Source: Shewanellaceae bacterium (GTDB lineage: Bacteria > Pseudomonadota > Gammaproteobacteria > Enterobacterales > Shewanellaceae). Taken from it: a stretch of 9,790 nucleotides of DNA. Below the pieces are notes generated by a model. The model worked only from the letters and a program-made list of their open reading frames with translations. It was not told the DNA's origin and ran no database searches. The stretch covers positions 1-9,790 of the forward strand of contig JADHND010000046.1 in the NCBI GenBank assembly GCA_016779685.1. The letters run 5' to 3'. Position numbers and translations under genes: made by a program. Shown in pieces: positions 1-6,970 of the stretch; within the stretch, counting starts at the first letter, position 1; each line of letters begins with the position of its first letter.

Positions 1-505
1 AGCCAGCATCATTAATTCCCATACAAGGTGCATTATTGGAATGCAGAGAACTGTCTTGCCGAGCGCCTACCACCAACACCTTACCATCATCACTAAGCGC
101 CATCTGCTTGCTAGCACCAGCAAAAAAACTGGTTGCTGCTGGTTGCGCGGACGGGAAAATCTGATGACTCACAACCCAAGCGCCCGTGTTGTCTAGCACA
201 TATTCGACTAAACTGTGCTTACCTCCCACAGGAGGGGCGGTGCAATCTTCGTACTTTTCAATGTTATGGGTACAGGTTTTGGGTGCTATTTCTCGCACAA
301 ACATACGCGTCGATTCAGTATTCATCACATAATGCACGTCGTTGTCTAACGTCGTCGTCGTGTTTTCAACCAAGAAAAAACCGCTCCCGCCCAGCAAATC
401 TAAGGCCGAGGTGCCGCCGCTGCCGCCGCCACTGCTTTCATCACCACAGCCAAGCGTCAGCGATAAGGACGCTACTATCATTATCCATTTTTTATTTCGT
501 TGCAT
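1..505 (-). CDS. FG-GAP-repeat lipoprotein, 3' end outside window
   Basis: Reads 168 codons from ATG at 505-503 with no stop before the window edge. The start has a Shine-Dalgarno AGAGGA (514-519), 8 bases upstream. Residues 1-19 form a lipoprotein signal: basic MQRNKK, a hydrophobic stretch, then LTLGC with the lipidated Cys at 20. A low-complexity Ser/Gly linker (SSGGGSGG) follows, as in surface lipoproteins that need a flexible tether. Residues 101-154 resemble one blade of the bacterial FG-GAP/integrin-alpha-like beta-propeller family: a Tyr-rich strand, TGAW, then ALSDDGKVLVVGARQDSS, which matches the usual pattern of LS-DG-LAVGA-DSS. Such proteins normally carry several blades, so most of the protein probably lies to the left. 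Location would be the outer membrane or cell surface. Cys at 78 and 88 may form a disulfide. The ligand cannot be inferred. The family call is from motif recognition, not a search. Confidence 0.85.
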   Translation of the reverse strand, partial: MQRNKKWIMIVASLSLTLGCGDESSGGGSGGTSALDLLGGSGFFLVENTTTTLDNDVHYVMNTESTRMFVREIAPKTCTHNIEKYEDCTAPPVGGKHSLVEYVLDNTGAWVVSHQIFPSAQPAATSFFAGASKQMALSDDGKVLVVGARQDSSLHSNNAPCMGINDAG

Positions 506-599
506 CACTCAAGTCCTCTTGGTTAGACTTTACATCCACATTCAACTGAATTATTTGGACAAAACAATGTTTTTAATACTGAAACATGCTTTTCTTTTG

Positions 600-605
600 A
601 TTATA
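600..605 (-). promoter_or_regulatory. Possible -10 box for the FG-GAP lipoprotein gene
   Basis: On the minus strand this reads TATAAT, a perfect -10 hexamer, about 95 bases upstream of the start codon. No good -35 lies at 16-18 bp; TTGAAA sits only 13 bp away. The surrounding divergent gap (506-779) is AT-rich and otherwise shows no gene. Confidence 0.25.
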
Positions 606-739
606 AATTTAGCATGACTTTCAAAATTGTGCTATTTTTCAGGGCGTTGTTAGAATGCTTTTTTAGGGGAAGTCAGGTCAAACTGGATAATTTTTTTCAG
701 GTAGAACCTATTTTCATTTTATAAACTGCAATCTGTATC

Positions 740-745
740 TATAAT
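740..745 (+). promoter_or_regulatory. Possible -10 box for the 780-1283 gene
   Basis: TATAAT on the plus strand, 34 bases before the ATG at 780. No convincing -35 hexamer is seen at the normal distance, so this is only suggestive. The gene's ribosome binding site AGGGAG (762-767) follows at a slightly long 12-base spacing. Confidence 0.3.
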
Positions 746-779
746 TAAAAGACGTTGTCTAAGGGAGCGCCTCACTGTT

Positions 780-1283
780 ATGAAACCGTCTTTTATCCAG
801 CCCAAAAAAACACCTTGGCTCAATCGTTTACCAATATTTCTGCATAAAATGCTCTACAGTGCGCACCAGACGGAATCGTACGTGCTGATCCAAATGAACA
901 AACTGATTCTAAAGCAGCTCATTCAGCAACAACCCACCTATGAGATTGAATTAAACATCACCAATAAAAACAATTTTGAAGTTGAGTTTTCCCACGGCCA
1001 ACTTGAGTTTACCTGCGCTGACCGCCATTTTGAATTGACCTTTGAACCAGAAAAAGTTTTAAAGCCGGGCAGCATCCAAGCGGTGTTGCTGATGGATAAA
1101 CTCTCAGATGCTGAGTACCAACACTTGCTCACAGCGCAAAGCCCACAACCCAGTGCGTTTACCATTCACATGCATTTTAATTCAAAGCTATATGCTTTTG
1201 ATAAAGAAGAACGCGCTGCACACCACATTCATATGGTGTACCCAACTTCATTGAGGCTCAATGAGCCTTCCTATGTCGATTGA
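780..1283 (+). CDS. Hypothetical protein, 167 aa
   Basis: I do not recognise this protein. The frame is open from ATG 780, preceded by AGGGAG at 12 bases. The N-terminal 45 residues are basic and contain amphipathic helix-like segments (LPIFLHKML, LILKQLIQQQ). Residues 55-165 alternate hydrophobic and polar residues in a beta-sandwich-like way (EIELNITNKNNFEVEF, QLEFTCADRHFELTFEP). There is no clear signal peptide, membrane helix or catalytic motif; a cytoplasmic protein is the simplest reading. The middle faintly recalls immunoglobulin-like LEA/WHy folds, but this is not strong enough to name. It is divergent from the FG-GAP lipoprotein gene and convergent with the LuxR-type regulator, with stops only 9 bases apart. 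A six-base inverted repeat AGGCTC/GAGCCT near its 3' end (1254-1268) has no T-run and is not called a terminator. The opposite-strand frame 938-1165 is a shadow. Confidence 0.7.
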   Translation: MKPSFIQPKKTPWLNRLPIFLHKMLYSAHQTESYVLIQMNKLILKQLIQQQPTYEIELNITNKNNFEVEFSHGQLEFTCADRHFELTFEPEKVLKPGSIQAVLLMDKLSDAEYQHLLTAQSPQPSAFTIHMHFNSKLYAFDKEERAAHHIHMVYPTSLRLNEPSYVD

Positions 1284-1292
1284 AGTCAGCGT

Positions 1293-2075
1293 TTATTGTA
1301 AGCGTCCCGACACCAAGGGCGTCAGTTGCGTACGAGGTTGAAACAACAAGGCAAACAACTGATGATTGCTCATCGATGCATTCCCTAACTTACGCTTGAT
1401 CTCTCGCAGGGTTGCCTGAATGTAATGGCGATGACATTGAGATTGCAGCGCCAATATCCCATCATGACGATGTTCCACCAAGTGCTCTAGCAATCGATAT
1501 TCCGCCGATGTCAGCACCGCGCCCAAATGACTCAGCTGTAGCGCTAACGCTGGCGCAGCCTGCTCCAACAAGGATGGTACGGGTGGCTGATCAAGCATGG
1601 TGCGCATTTCAAACCACATATCGGGATAACGCGTCAACAAAGCCGTTTGTGCTTGCGCCAATTTACAACGAACCCAATGCAAATGTGGCATGAGCTTGGT
1701 TGATACAGGTTGATGGCTCACAAAAGTGAGTAACTCAAAGCCCATTTCAACTGGCTTGACCCAATCGTATTTCAAAAAAGCATCCTCCGTTTTTAAACAG
1801 GTTTTGCGATAATGACGATAGTGATGCAATACATCGTGTTGGCTGTTGATAAGATGCAATCCTGGTTGAATTCGATGATGAAAATGCATATCTAAATTTT
1901 TTTCCCAAAAGATACAATGCCAATTGTAATCGGTTGGAATCATCATGATGCGCGCCGCTGATACATCGAAGCGACAATAGCCGCATTTTTCAATGCCATA
2001 GGGCATCAAATGTTGCTGCATAAACCCCTGCATGACCTTGGCAACCTGCTTAAAATGTTGATGAAAAATATACAT
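1293..2075 (-). CDS. LuxR-type helix-turn-helix transcriptional regulator
   Basis: 260 aa, starting at ATG 2075-2073 with a strong AGGA Shine-Dalgarno (2081-2084) five bases upstream. Residues 188-231 align without gaps, over 44 positions, to the LuxR/GerE DNA-binding domain: LTSAEYRLLEHL at the front, a divergent recognition-helix region, and REIKRKLG at the end, equivalent to the usual NI-RKLG. Some usual positions are altered: the Gly before the turn is His, and the Thr starting the recognition helix is Tyr, so it is a divergent member. The N-terminal 170 residues are rich in His, Tyr and Trp (YGIEKCGYCRFD, DYNWHCIFWEKNLD) and resemble the ligand or sensor domains of orphan LuxR-family regulators. 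No phosphoacceptor receiver domain is visible. The signal is unknown. It is divergent from the hydrolase gene across 194 bases, a layout typical of a regulator and its target. The plus-strand frame 1412-1693 is a shadow. Confidence 0.72.
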   Translation of the reverse strand: MYIFHQHFKQVAKVMQGFMQQHLMPYGIEKCGYCRFDVSAARIMMIPTDYNWHCIFWEKNLDMHFHHRIQPGLHLINSQHDVLHHYRHYRKTCLKTEDAFLKYDWVKPVEMGFELLTFVSHQPVSTKLMPHLHWVRCKLAQAQTALLTRYPDMWFEMRTMLDQPPVPSLLEQAAPALALQLSHLGAVLTSAEYRLLEHLVEHRHDGILALQSQCHRHYIQATLREIKRKLGNASMSNHQLFALLFQPRTQLTPLVSGRLQ

Positions 2076-2131
2076 AGCATTCCTTTTTTATTGATGGCGT
2101 TCGGCTGTGCTTAACGCAAGTTAACACCTTA

Positions 2132-2161
2132 AGTATGTAAATCGAAGTCAGCTTATTTCAA
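2132..2161 (-). promoter_or_regulatory. Candidate sigma-70 promoter of the LuxR-type gene
   Basis: On the minus strand, TTGAAA (2161-2156, 5 of 6 to consensus) is separated by 18 bp from CATACT (2137-2132, 4 of 6). It would give a leader of about 50 bases before the ATG at 2075. A small inverted repeat TTAAC-GCAA-GTTAA (2111-2124) lies just downstream, near the predicted start of transcription, and might be an autoregulatory site. Confidence 0.4.
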
Positions 2162-2186
2162 AAAAAACCGACCGACAGCTCGCTTA

Positions 2187-2202
2187 TGCTATAGTACCAT
2201 AG
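2187..2202 (+). promoter_or_regulatory. Extended -10 promoter overlapped by a 14-bp dyad
   Basis: TGCTATAGT (2187-2195) is an extended -10 element (TGn plus a 5-of-6 hexamer) for the hydrolase gene at 2270. No good -35 is present, as is usual for extended -10 promoters. The imperfect palindrome CTATAGTACCATAG (2189-2202; 6 of 7 base pairs match) covers the -10 and the likely start site, the classic place for a repressor or regulated operator. The divergent LuxR-type protein is the obvious candidate binder, by inference only. Confidence 0.4.
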
Positions 2203-2269
2203 TTCTGGTTTAGGCTTCAAAATCACAGCAAACCGACGTCATGTACCATCCATATAAGAAGAAAAATCT

Positions 2270-3121
2270 ATGTCAAATCGACCCCAAAATTATCTAAAGC
2301 GCGAAGCTTTCCAGTGTCATTATGAAATCGTTGGCGAAGGCGAACCTTTGCTGATCATCGGAAGTGTCCAATATTATCAACCTTTATTTGCGCGCTTAGC
2401 CTTACCCAACATCCAATGTATTTTTTTTGATCAGCGTACCCATGCCATACCGACTGCGCCAACCCAAGCCGCTGACTATACCATCGACCGCATCACGGCT
2501 GATATTGAAGCGCTGCGCTGTCATCTCAAGCTGCCCACTTGGTCAGTGTTTGGCCACTCGGGTCATGCTTTATTAGCGATGGCCTACGCCCGCGCCCACC
2601 CCAATCACGTCCAACGCTTACTTTTATGTGCGATCAGTCCTGATTTGAGTCCCGCCACCTTTGCCGCTGCCGATGCCCATTGGACAACCACTGCCAGCGC
2701 TGCACGCCAACAACACTGGGCGCAACAAATGGCTCAGTTGCCGGCCGACCTGCAAGCCGATCCTGAACAGATCATGCAACACATCTGCCGCCGCATGGGC
2801 GCTCGACGCTGGTATGATTATCGCTTTGATGAACAAGCACTTTGGGACAAGGTTCATGTCAATGCCACTGGCTTTGCTAGTTTATGGCAAGATCAGTTCA
2901 AACAGCCTGCGCAAGTGGCCGATGGCCACCGCTTTACCATGCCCACATGGTTAAGCTGGGGGCGATACGACTTCAGTTATCCATCTATCGACTGTTGGGA
3001 ACCCTATCGAATACAATTTAATGATTGGAACCAAACCATCTTTGAACGCAGTGGTCACACGCCCTTTTACGAAGAACCCGCTGCCTTTAATCAAGCGCTG
3101 CTCAATTGGTTTCAAAGTTAA
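2270..3121 (+). CDS. Alpha/beta hydrolase (proline iminopeptidase-like)
   Basis: 283 aa, cytoplasmic, no signal peptide. The alpha/beta-hydrolase fold markers are in order: the oxyanion-region strand EPLLIIGS (25-32), the FFDQRTHA loop (52-59) as in the S33 peptidase-like group, the nucleophile elbow GHSGH with Ser97, the acid WGRYDF with Asp234, and the base SGHTPF with His263. The catalytic triad is therefore intact. A helical cap (about 125-215) rich in Ala, Gln and Trp would set substrate choice. GRYDF and DQR resemble prolyl aminopeptidases, but many esterases and lactonases share them, so the substrate is open. It could be an acyl-lactone or ester hydrolase tied to the LuxR-type regulator's ligand; that is speculation. 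The Shine-Dalgarno is weak (purine-rich AAGAAG at about 2257-2262). The next gene starts 117 bases downstream with its own strong ribosome site. Confidence 0.85.
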   Translation: MSNRPQNYLKREAFQCHYEIVGEGEPLLIIGSVQYYQPLFARLALPNIQCIFFDQRTHAIPTAPTQAADYTIDRITADIEALRCHLKLPTWSVFGHSGHALLAMAYARAHPNHVQRLLLCAISPDLSPATFAAADAHWTTTASAARQQHWAQQMAQLPADLQADPEQIMQHICRRMGARRWYDYRFDEQALWDKVHVNATGFASLWQDQFKQPAQVADGHRFTMPTWLSWGRYDFSYPSIDCWEPYRIQFNDWNQTIFERSGHTPFYEEPAAFNQALLNWFQS

Positions 3122-3196
3122 AACGAGCTGATCACCTCTAGCTCGCTTAGACCGTGGTGCAGCGCATCATAAATTTCTCTTTTAAAAAAAATCAGC

Positions 3197-3202
3197 TACA
3201 AT
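3197..3202 (+). promoter_or_regulatory. Possible -10 box for the light-repair operon
   Basis: TACAAT (5 of 6) lies 36 bases before the SDR start codon in the 117-base gap after the hydrolase gene. The -35 region at 17 bp (TTTCTC) is poor, which could mean an activator is needed or that the hydrolase promoter reads through. No LexA-type box or MerR/LitR-type palindrome was seen here. Confidence 0.25.
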
Positions 3203-3238
3203 TCAAGTTCAAAGATATCTTTCAAGAAGGATGAACCT

Positions 3239-3958
3239 ATGTTTCAAAATATTGCAATTTTCGGCAGCTCTGGTGCCATTGGGCAAGCTTTTATTGAACA
3301 CTTATCGAACCAACATCCGCAAGCCACCCTGCATGCTTTTTCGCGGCAGGTGCAGAACTCTGATCGCAACAACGTCCAGTCCCATGCGATTCATTACACC
3401 GACGAAGCAGCCTTAGCCCAAGCAGCAAGCCACATCAGTCAACTCTCTGCGCTCGATTTGGTGTTAGTCACCAATGGCATCCTACACGATGACCAAGTCC
3501 AACCTGAAAAATCGATTAAAAACATCGCCAGTGATAACATGCATCATGTCTATGAAGTCAACACCATCGTGCCGGCTCTGATCGCAAAGCACTTTTTACC
3601 CAAAATGGCCAAAGACAAGCCTGCCATCTTCGGGGCTTTAAGTGCTCGCGTCGGCAGCATCTCGGACAACAAGTTAGGCGGTTGGCACGCCTATCGCGCA
3701 GCCAAGGCCGCTTTAAATATGATTCTCAAGAATGCCGCGATTGAACTGGGACGCACCCACAAACAATTGATTGTTGTTGGCTTGCATCCCGGTACCGTTG
3801 ATAGTACGCTATCGCAACCCTTTCAAAGTCATGTACCTGAACACAAATTGTTTTCCCCAGCGTACGCAACAGAACAACTATTACAAGTCCTAAGTCGCTT
3901 AAGCCCCGAACACAGCGGGCGCTGTTTTGCTTGGGATGGAGAGGAGATCCCCACTTAA
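3239..3958 (+). CDS. Short-chain dehydrogenase/reductase, CsgA-like
   Basis: 239 aa, the usual length for a classical SDR. The Rossmann cofactor motif is at the start: IAIFGSSGAIG with Gly9, Gly12 and Gly15. It is followed by the TNG motif (78-80, equivalent to NNAG), Asn108, Ser140 and the catalytic Tyr152-x3-Lys156 in AYRAAKAALN. LHPGTVDSTLS (182-192) is the PG loop typical of C-factor (CsgA)-like SDRs. It is expected to be an NAD(P)-dependent oxidoreductase in the cytoplasm; the substrate is unknown. ATG 3239 was chosen because AAGGA (3227-3231) sits 7 bases upstream. A different-frame ATG at 3231 overlaps the Shine-Dalgarno and is rejected. Its TAA shares one base with the photolyase ATG, so the two are translationally coupled. 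From memory of other genomes, SDRs of this type recur beside photolyase genes in Gammaproteobacteria, but their role in light repair is not known to me. Confidence 0.9.
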   Translation: MFQNIAIFGSSGAIGQAFIEHLSNQHPQATLHAFSRQVQNSDRNNVQSHAIHYTDEAALAQAASHISQLSALDLVLVTNGILHDDQVQPEKSIKNIASDNMHHVYEVNTIVPALIAKHFLPKMAKDKPAIFGALSARVGSISDNKLGGWHAYRAAKAALNMILKNAAIELGRTHKQLIVVGLHPGTVDSTLSQPFQSHVPEHKLFSPAYATEQLLQVLSRLSPEHSGRCFAWDGEEIPT

Positions 3959-5388
3959 TGCCACAAGCCGTATCTATTGTTTGGTTTCGCCAAGACTTAC
4001 GTATAACCGATCATCCTGCGCTGGTCGCAGCCTCTAATAACGGGCGCGTCCTCCCTTGTTTTATTCTCGATGATGTCAATCCACCAAAACAACAACAACA
4101 TGGTGCCGCAAGCCGGGTCTGGCTGCACCACAGTTTAACCGCCCTTAACCAAGATTTGGATAATTGTCTGTCGTGTTATGCTGGTGATCCCATTCGCGTC
4201 TTTGCCCAGCTCGCTGAACGCTACGACATCCAACATGTCTACTGGCACCGTTGTTATGAACCTTGGCGCATTCAGCGCGACCAAGCCGTGAAAAAATTTT
4301 TACAAGATTTGGGAATCCCTGTTACCAGCTTCAATGGCTCGTTGTTATGGGAACCCTGGACGATTCAAAAAAAAGACGGTACCCCTTACAGAGTCTTTAC
4401 CCCCTTTTATAAAAAAGGGTGCTTGACAGCAGAACCACCACGCCAACCCATACCCGCGCCCAAAGCCCTACATTGCATCAAAGATCCCGAACACAGCCAA
4501 AGCATTACCAGCCTGAACTTATTGCCTGCCCAAACTTGGCAACAATCCTTGGCTGAACCATGGCAAATCGATGAAGCAGGCGCACAGATAAGGTTAACTC
4601 AATTTATACAACAGGGGCTCCCTTTTTATAAAGAGGGGCGCAATGTGCCGGCTAAACCCTATATATCCAGGCTCTCTAGTTATTTACGCTGGGGGCAACT
4701 CTCACCAAATCAAATTTGGTATCGCATCCAAGCCCAAGGCGATACCCCCGATACGCAACATTTTTGCAGTGAACTTGGCTGGCGTGAGTTCTCTTACCAT
4801 TTGTTGTTTCATTTTCCAACCCTGCCAAATACGAATTTACAGGCCAAATTCAACGCGTTCCCATGGCAGCAGCAACCTACCCAACTACGAGCGTGGCAAC
4901 AAGGACGCACCGGCATTCCTATTGTCGATGCTGGGATGCGTGAGCTGTGGCAAACGGGCTTCATGCACAACCGCGTGCGCATGATTGTCGGCTCTTTTTT
5001 AGTCAAAAACTTACTGCTGGACTGGCGGCACGGTGAACATTGGTTCTGGGACTGTCTGTTTGACGCTGATCTGGCCAACAACAGCGCCAGTTGGCAATGG
5101 GTGGCTGGCTGCGGTGCCGATGCTGCGCCTTATTTTCGGATCTTCAATCCGGTGACCCAAGGCCAAAAATTTGATCCCCACGGCACCTACACCCGCCGTT
5201 ATGTCCCGGAACTCAAAAATGTGCCTGACAAATACCTTTTTAATCCATGGGAAGCACCCAGCTTGTTGCTCCAAGAAGCGGGCGTGTTGCTCGGCAAGCA
5301 CTACCCCAAACCTATCGTTGATCTCAAAACCTCTCGCGAAGCGGCGCTGAGCGCGTTTGCTTCCTTAAAACAAGGCTCAGCATCATGA
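3958..5388 (+). CDS. phrB: Class I deoxyribodipyrimidine (CPD) photolyase
   Basis: 476 aa from ATG 3958, preceded by AGGAG (3942-3946). An in-frame ATG at 3931 lies inside the SDR gene and would add nine residues that the family lacks. It repairs cyclobutane pyrimidine dimers with blue light, using FADH- and a folate or other antenna. The N-terminal Rossmann antenna domain starts at VWFRQDLRITDHPAL (8-22). A linker with the typical TPYRVFTPFYKK follows (142-153). The FAD/DNA-binding helical domain covers about 200-460. It contains RLSSYLRWGQLSP, LGWREF, the active-site stretch GIPIVDAGMRELWQTGFMHNRVRM, and DADLANNSASWQW with the Asn375 that contacts flavin N5. By alignment to E. coli PhrB (W306, W359, W382), the electron-transfer Trp triad is W303, W356 and W379, so it looks active. 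TGFMHNR has Phe where TGWMHNR is usual. It is coupled to both neighbours. A cryptochrome role cannot be excluded. Confidence 0.95.
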   Translation: MPQAVSIVWFRQDLRITDHPALVAASNNGRVLPCFILDDVNPPKQQQHGAASRVWLHHSLTALNQDLDNCLSCYAGDPIRVFAQLAERYDIQHVYWHRCYEPWRIQRDQAVKKFLQDLGIPVTSFNGSLLWEPWTIQKKDGTPYRVFTPFYKKGCLTAEPPRQPIPAPKALHCIKDPEHSQSITSLNLLPAQTWQQSLAEPWQIDEAGAQIRLTQFIQQGLPFYKEGRNVPAKPYISRLSSYLRWGQLSPNQIWYRIQAQGDTPDTQHFCSELGWREFSYHLLFHFPTLPNTNLQAKFNAFPWQQQPTQLRAWQQGRTGIPIVDAGMRELWQTGFMHNRVRMIVGSFLVKNLLLDWRHGEHWFWDCLFDADLANNSASWQWVAGCGADAAPYFRIFNPVTQGQKFDPHGTYTRRYVPELKNVPDKYLFNPWEAPSLLLQEAGVLLGKHYPKPIVDLKTSREAALSAFASLKQGSAS

Positions 5389-6914
5389 CCACGTTAAGGG
5401 TGATACTGGGCGACCAACTGTCGCACAGCCTCGCAACGCTCCGCGATGCCGACCCCAAACAAGATGTGATCTTGATGTGTGAGGTCTGGGAAGAAGCCAC
5501 CTATGTCCGCCACCATCAACAAAAAATCGCTTTTATCTTTTCAGCTATGCGCCATTTCGCAGCCGAGTTAAGTCGGCGCTTTCAACAGGTACGCTACGTT
5601 GAATTAAATGATCCGGCCAACACAGGTTCGTTCACGGGTGAAGTCGCTCGCGCCATTGTCGCGCACAGCATTGACCGCATTGTGGTAACCGCGGCCGGTG
5701 AATATCGCGTTCAACAAATGTTGGATCAATGGGAGCAGGACTTTCAGCTCCCTGTTGAATGTCGTCAAGATGATCGGTTTTTATGCGATCTGGCGACATT
5801 CGCTGAATGGGCGGGCACAAAGAAACAACTGCGGATGGAATTTTTCTATCGCAAAATGCGCCAAGATCACGACTGTTTGATGGATGGCAACCAGCCTATC
5901 GGTGGCCAATGGAACTTTGATGCCGACAACCGCGCGCCAGCGGACGCGGCTTGTCGCCCGCCTAAGCCCTTCCAAATCAAACCCGATACCATCACTCAAG
6001 CGGTACTCGACTTGGTAGAACAACAATTTGGGGATCATTTTGGCGACCTCAAGCCGTTTCATTGGGGCGTGACGACTAAACATGCCCAACAAGCGCTGGC
6101 TCATTTTATTCAACACGCCTTGTCGAACTTTGGCCGCTATCAGGATGCGATGGTGCAAGACGAACCGTGGATGTACCATGCCCATATTGGTTTGTACCTC
6201 AACTGTGGTCTGTTGCTGCCATTAGATTGTATCCGCGCGGCTGAGGCTGCGTTCCATGCCGGTCAGGCGCCACTCAACGCTGTCGAAGGCTTCATTCGCC
6301 AAATATTGGGTTGGCGCGAATTTGTGCGCGGGATCTATTGGTTAAAAATGCCAAGCTACGCCAAAGCCAATGGCTTGCAAGCCAAGCGCGCTCTACCCAG
6401 TTTATATTGGGATGGCAACACACAGATGAATTGTCTCAAGCAATGTGTCCAAGCCACGCAGCGCCATGCCTATGCCCATCACATTCAACGGTTGATGGTA
6501 CTGGGAAACTTTGCCTTGCTCATTGGTGTCAAACCCACTGAACTCAATGCTTGGTTCTTAAGTGTCTATGCCGATGCGTACGAGTGGGTCGAAATGCCCA
6601 ATGTCAGCGGAATGGTGTTGTTTGCTGATCAAGGTTATCTGGCCAGTAAGCCATACGCCGCAGGCGGCAGTTATATCAACAAAATGTCCAATTATTGTCA
6701 AAAATGTCGCTATAACGTCAAACAAAAAAATGGGCCTGATGCCTGCCCGTTTAATTATTTGTACTGGTTTTTCTTAGACCAGCACCGCGATCAACTACAA
6801 CGCAATCCACGGATGGCCATGATGTACCGCACTTTTGAGAGAATGGGAGCGGAAAAACAAGACGCTGTGCGCCAAGACAGTCAACTTTTTTTAAAAGCCT
6901 TATCATTTTTATAA
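5385..6914 (+). CDS. FeS bacterial cryptochrome/(6-4) photolyase
   Basis: 509 aa, FeS-BCP family (DPRP-type photolyase-related protein; Agrobacterium PhrB and Rhodobacter CryB are known relatives). The N-terminal antenna domain opens with LRVILGDQLS and carries VTAAGEYRVQ and the KKQLRMEFFYRKMR region. The C-terminal domain binds FAD: EGFIRQILGWREFVRGIYW, then HAYAHHIQRLMVLGNFALL with the His365-His366 pair linked to (6-4) repair. The four [4Fe-4S] ligands are all present: Cys350, Cys438, Cys441 and Cys454, in MNC and in YCQKC-x12-C. These match the numbering I recall for A. tumefaciens PhrB. In that family the antenna is 6,7-dimethyl-8-ribityllumazine. The start codon ATG overlaps the class I photolyase stop (ATGA), showing co-translation. 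An AAGG 9 bases upstream serves as ribosome site. It probably repairs (6-4) photoproducts; a light-sensing role is also possible. No terminator follows. Confidence 0.94.
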   Translation: MTTLRVILGDQLSHSLATLRDADPKQDVILMCEVWEEATYVRHHQQKIAFIFSAMRHFAAELSRRFQQVRYVELNDPANTGSFTGEVARAIVAHSIDRIVVTAAGEYRVQQMLDQWEQDFQLPVECRQDDRFLCDLATFAEWAGTKKQLRMEFFYRKMRQDHDCLMDGNQPIGGQWNFDADNRAPADAACRPPKPFQIKPDTITQAVLDLVEQQFGDHFGDLKPFHWGVTTKHAQQALAHFIQHALSNFGRYQDAMVQDEPWMYHAHIGLYLNCGLLLPLDCIRAAEAAFHAGQAPLNAVEGFIRQILGWREFVRGIYWLKMPSYAKANGLQAKRALPSLYWDGNTQMNCLKQCVQATQRHAYAHHIQRLMVLGNFALLIGVKPTELNAWFLSVYADAYEWVEMPNVSGMVLFADQGYLASKPYAAGGSYINKMSNYCQKCRYNVKQKNGPDACPFNYLYWFFLDQHRDQLQRNPRMAMMYRTFERMGAEKQDAVRQDSQLFLKALSFL

Positions 6915-6915
6915 G

Positions 6916-6945
6916 TTGGCATCCCTATTGCTTCATGAGATTAAT
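6916..6945 (+). promoter_or_regulatory. Candidate promoter of the 6971 lipoprotein gene
   Basis: TTGGCA (6916-6921, 5 of 6) and ATTAAT (6940-6945, 4 of 6) are 18 bp apart, right after the FeS-photolyase stop codon. Transcription would start near 6952, so the ATG at 6935 would be upstream of the message and the start at 6971 would be the real one. Confidence 0.35.
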
Positions 6946-6970
6946 TCTAAAACCATGTTATGAGTATCTT

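Noticed and set aside
133..617. Plus-strand frames 133-549 and 342-617
   Set aside because: They run antisense to the lipoprotein gene and its upstream region, and show low-complexity His/Arg/Pro content with no ribosome site or family resemblance.
1254..1268. Inverted repeat AGGCTC-AAT-GAGCCT as a terminator of the 780-1283 gene
   Set aside because: It lies inside the coding end and has no T-run; it may still slow polymerase between the convergent genes, but it is not supported.
1412..1693. Plus-strand frame inside the LuxR-type gene
   Set aside because: Antisense shadow of a gene with a clear DNA-binding domain; no ribosome site.
1282..2150. GAAGTCAGC repeated on both sides of the LuxR-type gene (1282-1290 and about 2144-2152) as flanking repeats of a mobile cassette
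   Set aside because: A 9-base repeat is expected many times by chance in 9.8 kb, and there is no transposase or terminal inverted repeat.
3124..3145. Inverted repeat CGAGCT/AGCTCG after the hydrolase gene as terminator
   Set aside because: Six pairs with a 10-base loop and no following T-run; too weak to call.
3931..3957. Earlier in-frame photolyase start at 3931
   Set aside because: It overlaps the SDR coding end, adds nine atypical residues, and the AGGAG site favours 3958.
6899..6915. Hairpin CTTAT/ATAAG at the end of the FeS-photolyase gene as terminator
   Set aside because: Only five AT-rich pairs and no T-run after it.
6935..6970. Earlier in-frame lipoprotein start at 6935
   Set aside because: It would put 12 extra residues before a good lipoprotein signal and lies inside the candidate promoter.
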